Of a DNA stretch of 64,000 bases, positions 55,436 through 64,000 are shown piece by piece. A program made the translations under genes and the position numbers. The notes under the pieces are model-generated. The model did not search any database and was not told the DNA's origin. It worked only from the letters and a program-made list of their open reading frames with translations. Positions within the stretch are counted from its first letter, which is position 1. Every line of letters starts with the position of its first letter. Source of the stretch: Apostichopus japonicus (lineage: Eukaryota; Echinodermata; Holothuroidea; Aspidochirotida; Stichopodidae); contig NC_092580.1 in assembly GCF_037975245.1 (NCBI RefSeq), positions 32,072,001 through 32,136,000 on the forward strand, in the 5' to 3' direction.

Positions 55436-56954
55436 ATTGCTTCTTCAAATTCCATTATATCAAATTTCTTTACTCTTTCTTCCAGTTGTGAATTGAGTGG
55501 CAATGAAGCTAAAACTTATGTTACACAGATGGCACGAGTTTTAATTAATTTAAGCATTTCCATTTTTTATGTCGCCAAGGGATGATTGATGATGTAATCA
55601 TCTTCACTGTGACTAGTTATGCTGACTGGTCTGTGACATTTGTGACTGGTAAATACTGGCCAAAAAAAACAGATTTTAAGCTGAGGATGACCACCCCTCC
55701 ATTATTGAAACTGGTAGGAAATTAAAAAGATGCTGCCATCCGGTACTTCTCAATACTAGCTTGGACATCATATGTAGCATAGGGTACAAGAACTACTCAC
55801 TGACAAATAGGTTACATATAACCCAAAAAAAAGGGCTGAGATATTATTTTAACAGATTTATGATGAAGCTAGAATAAATCGTATGTCTTCTAAATCAAGA
55901 AGCTTGAATATATCGTATGTCCACTATATGAAGATTGTTTACTGACAAAATTTTTTAAAGGATTGTTTAACAGTGTTCGTGAAATATGCATGGAAACAGC
56001 TAGATTTGTTTCCATGGTGACAAACATATGTGGATTGCCAGATTGGAATAAGCCTCCTCCTCATTTGCAATGAAAATGTGGTCTCTCAGTTCGTTCATAA
56101 ATCTTTGATTTGCCAGTAAAATCAGATGAAGTAATCGTCGCTGTGGTGACAGAAGATTTAGAATTTGGATTAGCTGGACAAAGATGCCGTTGCTACAGGT
56201 AACCAAGGTTACCTTAAATTATGCATGCATATCAAAAGACTCCGGTAAATATTTCATGACGATACAAATTAGAAAACTTTAGAGAAGATGAATATGATAG
56301 TTTGGTAAAGACTTAATGTTATATCATACTTATATATAGCCATATTGATATCCAACTGTATTCATGCATCGAAACAGGTTTCTTTCAATTTTCATTGGGT
56401 ATAAGGGAGTTGTTGATTTGCCAATTTGAGCCTCTTTTTTTTGAGAATTTGAAAATCTTGCCAGTTTCGTCTTCAGAGGACTGTCGATGTTTATTTATGC
56501 AAAGGAAAACAAAAAGGGAAAGAAAGCATTTGGACGATCTGGTTTAGGTAGACTTTTATGATAGATGGAATTACTTCAAGGCTCAAAAATGATGATTATC
56601 AATATCTGTTTTAATCATTTCTTCTTAATTTATATTCACTAGGTTACTTTCAAACGAAAAACTGAATGCATCAAGCGATCGTAACCCAGTTTTCAGCAGT
56701 TATCACCCTTCTTTGATGCCCCACACCTTTCTCCCCCCCCCCCCCCCGCCCTCTCAAACCAAATTTCTACCTATTGGTAAATAAGGCTCACCAGATCTAA
56801 AGTTTAACAATACATTTTATGCCAGATGGACACCAAATTGGAGTAGAGTCTTCCTATGTGATTCATTAACTTATTGCCAGGTTAATTGCCTTTCATTCTT
56901 TTCAGTAAGGACACTGAGCAGTAGTCACTTTGCATTTGCACTTTGCATTTGTTA

Positions 56955-57130
56955 AATTTAATATTGAATATTCAAGAGGTTAAGAATATTGAATATTCAA
57001 GAGGTTAAGAATATTGAAAGTTCAAGAGGTTAAGAATATTGAATATTCAAGAGTTCAGAATATTGAATATTCAAGAGGTTCAGAATATTGAATATTCAAG
57101 AGGTTAAGAATATTGAATATTCAAGAGGTT
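56955..57130. repeat. 25-bp tandem repeat, about 7 copies
   Basis: The unit is aagaatattgaatattcaag plus aggtt, itself containing the palindrome gaatattc. Confidence 0.95.
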
Positions 57131-57420
57131 AAGCATCGTCTATGGGGAGACATGAAAGACAGTGACTTTTTATCTTTTTGTGGCCATTTTAACCAAAAAC
57201 CAAGACTTTTCTATTTATGGTTCAGCCAAGGTCATCTCTTGGTGATCATCTCTGCATTGTTGTATCAGAGGGATGTATTTCGATATGTTTTATGATGCAT
57301 TTGATAGTAATTGATTTACTTAAGACCTTTGATTTTACCATTTGGAGTGAGGTCAACAAGGGGAATGGTCTGCTATCATCAGAGGTTCTCAAGATGTTGG
57401 ATTACACAGTAACTTAATAG

Positions 57421-57525
57421 TCATCATCATAATCATAACCAGTAGTTACTTTTACGACGCTCAGGCGACCACAAATGTAGGAGAAGCCCGAAAGGGCTTA
57501 TGGATTACAACTTACACGTTGTCGG
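57421..57525 (-). mobile_element. Family-2 SINE, 3' part
   Basis: The reverse complement matches 9490-9600: gtaatccataagccctttcg, ggtcgcctgagcgtcgtaaa, and an atgatgatga-type tail. Head and promoter boxes are missing. Confidence 0.7.
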
Positions 57526-57695
57526 GTAGCTTTCACACTAACTTATTTATCATATTTGTAATATGTGACACAGATGTAAAGAATAACCAATACTCTGTCC
57601 ATTACACCTTCAAGTGAGAATATCCCATCCTGGGATTGCTATTAAATGTCAATTAAATGCCAATGACACTTTGACTATTTTTTTTTCCATCTTAG

Positions 57696-57805
57696 GCGTC
57701 AAGGTCGTGAATATATTTCATAATGTTGTCATCATTTTGTCATGGTTAAGGAAAGACAACAATGAAAGCAGAGAGTGTTCTATTATAGTCTTGATTCTTG
57801 CCCAG
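57696..57805 (+). CDS. Receptor-like gene, sixth exon (weaker)
   Basis: 110 bp after ttccatcttag. It encodes VKVVNIFHNVVIILSWLRKD, NNESRECSIIVLILAQ, with an NES glycosylation site and one Cys. Entry phase (2 nt) fits the fifth exon, and exit at phase 0 is exactly what the seventh exon needs; without it, exon five joined to exon seven hits a stop. The donor gtttcc is weak, so the 3' border is less certain. Confidence 0.5.
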
Positions 57806-58766
57806 GTTTCCATTACAAAATTACACATACAGTAGTTCACTTTATGAAGGTTTGGTCTAGGAGTCAGGGTGTCTGACCCAAGGACATATATCCTACATAG
57901 GTTTCAAAACTTGTACTGCCTGAGGCCGTTTATCCCTAATGTTTGGATTTTATAAAGGAGGGGGTGTGACTGTGGGTCATTAAACCTGGTACCCTATTTC
58001 GGGTGGTCGTCCCCAGCAATAACAAAAGAGAAAAATTAGGTGTGAATTGGTGAATTCTGAGGCATAAGTTTGGTTATAATTAAGTTTCCACAAAAGGTGG
58101 TGCTGATAACTAAATAATTTTTATTTTATTTGTGGGGTTGAAAGGTGGTGGGGTGGGATGGGTGGGGTTATCTGCCCCTTGACCTCTACAGTAATGGTGG
58201 TGTGCAGTAGTGGTGATGAACAAAATCATTCTAAGAGTCTGGTTCTGATTTCTGATTCTTTGAACTGGTATAAGTGAGTCTATTTGTATCTTTATAGGAA
58301 TCATTTGCAATGGCTTGCTTGACATGATGTCATCCTCCTATGTAGCTAAGAAACTGGTCTGAAATCTGGAAATATGTCATGTTGTATTTGACGGTGATAT
58401 TGTAATAGACTATTAATGTGAAGAGGAAGGGAGCTGTTACTCAGCTCCAACCTCACACAGGGAAGTGCAATTTAGGTACAAAGCTTAACACATTTGCAAA
58501 GAAAATACAATATGTGTTACCATGTTAGGACACCGAATTTTCCTCATTGGACTAGAGGATTCATAACTTATATAGGGCGAATCAAATGGTGGAACCCATA
58601 TAAAAATGTTGATTAGTAATGATGATATGGCAGTAGAAAGACCACTGATTGCATACTGCAACTTTAAGCAGCAGTGTTCACAGTCTCAGACACCAAATGG
58701 AGAGATGAGGAAGCCGGCATATCAGCCAAACATGGAGGGGGGGGGGGTGGCTGTGTGTGAGGTAGT

Positions 58767-59128
58767 AGGGTGTGAAGACTCGCGCAGTAAGAAAAGTCTA
58801 ATGCCAGTAATATGACATAGTTTCGAATGAGGTGTAACAGAAGTGTTAGACACCACCATCGATCCCAGAAAATACACACAGCTTGCTACCGTTGGTAATT
58901 AGACACTAGTGTACAGTCAGTACATACAGCTGTGGTCAATACCCACAGCACAGTATACAAACGATACAGCGATGGACATCTCAGGTCCAGCTAAAGATAA
59001 GAATTAAGGTATCTCGTTTCATTACTGTCTGCATTTTGTAGCGACACAAACAAAACGTCACTTGCAAGCAACAGAAAGTTAACTTTTTCAGATGGCCGCA
59101 CACGGTTTGGGGCGAGTCTTCAATGCCT
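58767..59128 (+). mobile_element. TTAA-target MITE, copy 2
   Basis: This is the reverse-orientation copy of 35381-35722. The left end agggtgtgaagactcgcgca and right end ggcgagtcttcaatgcct match the inverted termini. TTAA is present at the right (59129-59132) but replaced by tagt at the left. A G tract (58737-58747) lies just outside. Confidence 0.8.
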
Positions 59129-60514
59129 TTAATGACACAGTGACCTGCATTTTGTTGATCTTGGAATAGTCTGGGGTTACCTACTTTAGGAGTTTGAAGA
59201 TAACCTTTGAATTGCTTGATTCGTGATTAGTCTCGGAAAATGACAAATTTATGGACTGAGCTGTACAATGGTATCATTTTCTTTGGCTTTCATACATGAA
59301 GCTAACGTTTTCGATACACATACACTAAGAAGTTATTATCGGAGGTAAGAGTTTTCAAGACCTAAGTTGACCAATTCCATATTATTTTGAACTGCATCGA
59401 TTCAGTCTATAGATATGAAGGAAGTCGCGGCACAAAAACAAACAAAAATTGAAGCTAAAACAAAGAATGATACAGCAGCACGATTATTCTGATGATTTGA
59501 ATTACCTTTAATTTCCGGTTAACTGTCTGCAAATATTTGACCATTTTTGTACTCATTGATTACAAACTGCAGACCGTGTAACTTGAATCCCATTCACTGT
59601 TACTCTCTCTCTCTCTCTGTGTAGAGGTAGCAGGCTGCCTATCATATGGCTTTGTACATGCTCTTCATAACACTAGGTCACTTTACTTTCAGCTATATGT
59701 TTATGTGTGTAACTAAGCATATAGACAGCTGGATGGAGCCATCCCCAGGAATATAACCTTGTCGGGGGAACAACTATGGGCTGTACTTGATATTGATGTT
59801 ACTCTTCACTTCGACTATAATCCACTGTTTACCTAAATTTCTTGAGCAGAAAATTTTAATGACCTTGTACTTCAATCAGTATTTCAACTTATTATAATAT
59901 CCATCTCTCTCTCTCTCTTTCTGTCTATCCTATTTTCTTTTTAAACTTTTGTATGAAATTACAAATTTATGTAAATGTAGATCGTTCAAAGACAAGGTGT
60001 CATGTCGGGGCCTACATTCATTGAATGGAGAAATTCACAAGGTAAACTCAGCTTGGATGATCTTCAGAGTTTATAGGCAGGTACACACATAAGTGCAAGA
60101 ACATTAGCCTACAGGATCAGAAATGGTTATAACTTGAAAATCTACTGTGCACCAGTATTTGAAATGTTTTCATGTAAAACATCGCAAGGAATCACTTATC
60201 AGATTGGCTAGTTTGTCGCTATCCTCCCTAGTTTGCTTTTTGATTCCTTGCCGGAGGCAGACGGAATCTATTCCATGTTGATGGTGTGTGTGTGTGTGTG
60301 TTTGTTTTTTATTCTGACCGAGGACTTGAACCAAAGAATTCCAGGTCCTCGGTTGTGATTTCTAAAGAATCACCACGTCCTTGGAAGAATTCTAGTGTAT
60401 GGGGTATTGTTAAGGTTAGGGTATGTGGATTTGAACAATGGAAAATACAATGGGGTCCTCGGTCTGAATGTAATACAAACTTGTATGCGTGTGTGTGCGT
60501 GCGTGTATGTATGT

Positions 60515-60905
60515 GACACTTGCTTGTAACTCCAAAAGTTCATGGTGGATTAACTTGATACATGGTATGTGGATCCCTCTTATTGAATATACAAGAACCC
60601 TATTGTTTTCTGTGAAGTTCAATGGTCATTTGGTTGCAACAGAGGTCAAAGTCTGAAATCTTTGTAAACACTATAACTCAAATAGTACATCTCTGTTGAA
60701 CTTTACACATGGTATGCAGATTCAGCTTGGTGAATATAAGAACCCCATAGAAATTGTTGGAGGTCAAAGGTCATTTGCGATCAACATTTAAGTCAAAGTC
60801 TGAACATCTTGTAAACATGATAACTCAAGAATTACATCTTTCGTGTACATTATACGTAGATGCAGCGTGGTGAGTGCATGAACCACTTGCAGTATTTTGT
60901 GAAAA
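60515..60905. repeat. Degenerate tandem repeat, about 140-150 bp, three copies
   Basis: Recurring phrases are ttgtaaaca-ataactcaa, acacatggtatgcagattc, tgaatataagaacccc and aggtcaaaggtcatttg. Copies start at about 60520, 60660 and 60810. Family not identified. Confidence 0.7.
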
Positions 60906-61219
60906 TATTGCACAGTGTATAAACAATGTTATGTAGCTCTCATTCATGAATAATTATCAATTGGATTTGCTAGCTCAAAATCGGTAAAAGAAAAATGTCC
61001 ATTTATTCATACATCTACGTGTCTATATTTCACATAGGAAGACTGTTCTTTCTGGATATTGAAACATCTTGTAATAATAATCCTATACTGTAAAATCCTT
61101 ACCAGTGAATGAAATGGTTCATGCCCACAAGGTAGTACTGCTACAAACAAGGGCTGGGAATCGCTGATCTTTTTTGGTTCTCACATCGTAATTCTTGGAA
61201 AATCTCAGATATTTGCTTG

Positions 61220-61535
61220 CATAGGCATAGGAGCCAAATTTGATTTGAGGGGGCTGTAACGACTTGCCCGAAAAATATGACCAAAATTGTTTGCGCGTTA
61301 TATAGGCATGCATCGGTTATTACATCGCATGCCATTAACTTACATTCATTTGCAGTGTTATTACCCTTCCATATTGGTTGGTATTATTGGGGAAGTCGTT
61401 ACAATAATATAAGTTTAACCATTGAAAAACACATTGCAAATTATTTTTCTTTCAGTAGGTGCCCGAAAAATTCTCGGCATATTGCCCAAATTTTCACAAA
61501 ACTTTTTGCCCCCCCCCCCGCCTCCTACGCCTATG
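61220..61535. mobile_element. hAT-type MITE, second copy
   Basis: The ends cataggcataggagcc and cctcctacgcctatg are inverted repeats. The flanking octamers tttgcttg (61212-61219) and gttgcttg (61536-61543) agree at 7 of 8. The body shares cgacttgcccgaaaaatat and gtgcccgaaaaattctc with 6239-6611 but lacks its internal duplication. It lies about 100 bp upstream of the seventh exon. Confidence 0.85.
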
Positions 61536-61631
61536 GTTGCTTGGAATTTTGAATGGCAGAGCCAAACTGGCTTTCTGGTTTAATTATGTTTTGTATTAAA
61601 AACATTTCACTTTGTTTTGTTTATTTCTCAG

Positions 61632-61733
61632 GCAACCGTCAGCAGAAGAGAAGAGTTCTTTGATGGTGTTCTACATGAGTTGGCATGTACCAAGTTTCAA
61701 GGTCTCAATCCCAATACAACTTACTTACCTGCT
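61632..61733 (+). CDS. Receptor-like gene, seventh exon
   Basis: 102 bp (34 codons) between ttatttctcag and gtgagta, phase 0 at both ends. It encodes ATVSRREEFFDGVLHELACT, KFQGLNPNTTYLPA. The L-N-P-N-T-T-Y strand is the classic F-strand of an fnIII module and carries an NTT glycosylation site. Confidence 0.65.
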
Positions 61734-63264
61734 GTGAGTATTTTTAAATATCAATTGTCTTATGCTAAAATTACTGAACAGTCATATCACCATGGCAACA
61801 GTGTAATTCCCATTGTGTGCTATGACAATGGCGGTGATTTAAGTGTAGTGCAGTCAACATTAAAATTCCAGTTTATTAAAAAGTCACGGTTCCATTCTGA
61901 AGTGGGTTTACAAAGTACCTTGAGTTGTGTTTTGTTTAATTTGTTCTTAAAATATGGCTATGATAACTTTGAATCACAACTCGTAGGTCCTATACAATCA
62001 ACAAGCTATGTCAGATTTCAACTGAATACTATATTTGTGGCTATTACTTTTTAACAGGTTGGATTGGTATATTGAAAACTGTATGATTTAATCATTTTGG
62101 TGTTCATGTGTCATAGTTTCATCAAATTGAGTGCAGGTCTGAGAAGTACCAACCACCTTCTTTGACAAGCCGATATTGCTGAAAATATTAGGGTAGTTTC
62201 TCAGATTCACATTTTTAATAGTCCGGTGCTGTAAATCAGCTTTCTTTAAAGAAAGCATTTACTGCAATATCTTATTAAAATGAATGAGCCTAGCAACAGT
62301 TCCTTGTCTGTTCAACAGTATTAACAAAGTTCGCCTTGCCATAACCACCAGTTAGACCTCGAGATATTTACCACCCCAACGCCCCCCCCATCCTTCATCC
62401 CTATCCTCTTAGAAGTACAAGGTAAAATGTGAGGAGAGAAAGCTATGCCTGAGGACCTAGCTGTTAACTGTCACTCCTTGCATCCTCTGTTCCTGAGAGT
62501 TTGTTAACTACGCTTATACCATTTCATTGGGATGAACTTGCCTGACTATCTGGTGGAGGGTTATCATGCAGCAAATCTAGACTGCACTCTCATGAAAACA
62601 GCATGTATGGTAGATGGTTCTAATGATAAACTTCCCTAAAAATATCTGCAATTTCATCACATTTTTGAAGGAAAAAAAAAACAAGACTTTAATATCAAGC
62701 TTGTACCTTCCTCGGTTTGTGTATCGTAAAAGTTCTTTTCAATTTGTATGTATGTATGTATATTAGATCCTCCTGCAAGCAGGAACTCGCGAAGAAGCCT
62801 CATGGGCTTATCAAAGCCGCAAGCTGACCGAAGTCAGTCTCTTACATTCATATTTAACGTCCATAATTATGAATTGTTAATTGTCAACAACTCTGTAACT
62901 GGACGACATACATTAATCTGGGAGTGACTCGAACCGGGGACCTTATGATTGAAAGGCACCGGCGTTAACCACTGAGCTAACACTCCATTCCATTTGGAAT
63001 AATAAGCATAAGGATTCCCAATTAGCAGCGAATTTTGCTGACAGACAAAAAGAAAATGAATATTCGACTTGAAACAATTCAATGCAAATATAAGGTGGAA
63101 GCTGGTTTGATCAAGAGCGACAGAATTTATGAAAAAGTTCTAAGGAAGAAATAAGAAGCTCATCTTTTATTTCTTCTCTTAAGTTGCACTTCTTCTTCTT
63201 CTTCTATTTTTTAAATTTTTTTTAATTGCTGCTCGTTAATTAATCATTTATGATTTTCTAACAG
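61734..63264. other. Intron of the receptor-like gene
   Basis: It contains an open frame continuing past the donor (to 62054) without domains, and a family-1 SINE. Otherwise AT-rich. Confidence 0.5.
62746..62986 (-). mobile_element. tRNA-derived SINE (family 1), complete copy
   Basis: Read on the minus strand: ggagtgttagctcagtggtt, a B box in gagtcactcc context, the conserved body, and a tacatacatac tail. It lies upstream of the eighth exon in opposite orientation to the copy at 63430. Confidence 0.88.
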
Positions 63265-63340
63265 CTGAGATTGAAAGATGCAAGCGAACCTTACCCACTT
63301 CCATTGCGGTATCTGTACAGTGCAAGGCTTTTTCTCTTCG
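63265..63340 (+). CDS. Receptor-like gene, eighth recognised exon
   Basis: 76 bp between ttttctaacag and gtaggta, phase 0 in, 1 nt out. It encodes LRLKDASEPYPLPLRYLYSA, RLFLF and one base of the next codon. It continues the ectodomain; the transmembrane and cytoplasmic exons must lie to the right of the window. Confidence 0.55.
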
Positions 63341-63429
63341 GTAGGTATCACAGACAGCTCCTTCACACTTTTTCTTTCTTCTGTGAAAGTCATTTTTTCA
63401 AATCTGTAACTTCATCTTGTAACATTAGA

Positions 63430-63685
63430 GGAGTGTTAGCTCAGTGGTTAACGCCGGTGCCTTTCAATTATAAGGTCCTGAGTTTGATTCACTCCAAGAT
63501 TAATGTATGTGGTCCAGTTACAGAGTTGTTGACAATTCATAATCATTTACGTTAAATATGAATGTAAGAGACTGACTTCGGTCAGCTTGCAGCTTTGATA
63601 AGCCAATGATGGCTTCTTCACGAGTTCCTGCTTGCAGGAGGATCTAAAATACATACATACATACATACACCCATACATACATACA
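63430..63685 (+). mobile_element. tRNA-derived SINE (family 1), complete plus-strand copy
   Basis: The head ggagtgttagctcagtggtt and gtttgattcactcc form a tRNA-like domain with A and B boxes and a pairing acceptor (ggagtg with cactcc). The body includes gttgttgacaattcataatc and gagactgacttcggtcagc, and the 3' end gcttgcaggaggatctaaa is followed by an (atac)n tail. Short direct repeats aacatt flank the copy. Confidence 0.9.
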
Positions 63686-64000
63686 ACATTGAAAAGTACA
63701 GAAGTATTCTTAGCTATATTTCCCTGAATCAATTGAAAGCTGCCTCTTAAACCAGCTATGCTTTCCCTCTCTTCAATACAAATGTCAAGTCTTCTACGTA
63801 TTTCAATAAAAAGTACAAAATTATAAAGTAAAATGTATCTAATTCAAAGTCGCCACTTTCAAATTAAGCTAGTTTACAAAAATTCTCTTGTCAACACATG
63901 CTTGAGGGATTATTTTTTAAGCCTTCCTAACAAATCCCAGTTTGCTATATCTACATGTTATGTAATTTCTGTGAAAAATGTGTCGCAAACTCCTACACCG
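63686..64000. other. Probable intron, nothing recognised
   Basis: AT-rich sequence after the SINE tail up to the window edge. No exon was seen. Confidence 0.5.

Larger units (their letters stand above)
54158..57695. other. Intron of the receptor-like gene
   Basis: A 3.5-kb intron with two minisatellites (55021-55435, 56955-57130), a family-2 SINE fragment and a C tract near 56731-56747. No other gene was supported. Confidence 0.5.
57806..61631. other. Intron of the receptor-like gene
   Basis: It contains a TTAA MITE, a hAT MITE, an approximately 145-bp degenerate tandem repeat, a GT microsatellite (60281-60302) and C/T runs. No other exon was recognised. Confidence 0.5.

Noticed and set aside
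61617-62054. 145-codon ORF as an intronless gene
   Set aside because: Only its first part (61632-61733) is the receptor-like exon. The rest lies past a good donor and has no domain.
63430-63500. Functional tRNA gene
   Set aside because: The tRNA-like head is followed by the SINE body and an (atac)n tail, and recurs at other loci; the anticodon arm is imperfect.

Overview
The window is eukaryotic, AT-rich and intron-rich, with no prokaryotic operon structure. Its mobile elements (a DIRS tyrosine-recombinase retrotransposon, Penelope-like elements, hAT-type and TTAA-type miniature transposons, two tRNA-derived SINE families) and a probable IL-17-receptor-like gene suggest a marine invertebrate. 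An echinoderm or other deuterostome is my best guess; the sequence alone does not prove it.

Positions 1-32 kb are mainly mobile and tandem-repeat DNA. The 3' part of one DIRS element runs off the left edge (1-1643). A complete 6.5-kb DIRS element lies at 10128-16668. It has identical inverted repeats, an internal complementary region, and gag, RT/RNase H and tyrosine-recombinase frames; the last is broken by one frameshift. Isolated DIRS ends occur near 3.2, 8.7, 17.6, 22.1 and 27.0 kb. Between them lie a 50-bp satellite with higher-order structure (7.6-8.6 kb), an 87-bp minisatellite open in two frames (18.35-19.06 kb), a 150-180-bp composite array (29.5-30.9 kb), nested MITEs and SINEs, and a Penelope-like 3' end with a decayed hammerhead-like motif (23.4 kb).

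From 32 to 43 kb there is a compact promoter-like block (32353-32580) with a perfect four-unit heat-shock element, CCAAT boxes, TATA and initiator. It probably belongs to a solo LTR. Further tandem arrays follow (33.9-35.0 and 39.0-40.3 kb), with a TTAA-type MITE, a hAT-type element with a perfect 8-bp target duplication, and a foldback element.

From 43.7 kb to the right edge I find eight plus-strand exons, all with AG/GT borders and compatible phases. Together they encode about 314 residues of a cysteine-rich, N-glycosylated ectodomain resembling IL-17 receptors. Its 5' and 3' ends are outside the window or not recognised. The large introns hold minus-strand Penelope-like remnants with GIY-YIG homology and an intact hammerhead-like core (47.1-48.1 kb), a possible minus-strand transcription unit (49.05-49.83 kb), minisatellites, a partial duplication of an intron/exon boundary (53.8-54.03 kb), hAT and TTAA MITEs, and an inverted SINE pair bracketing the last exon.
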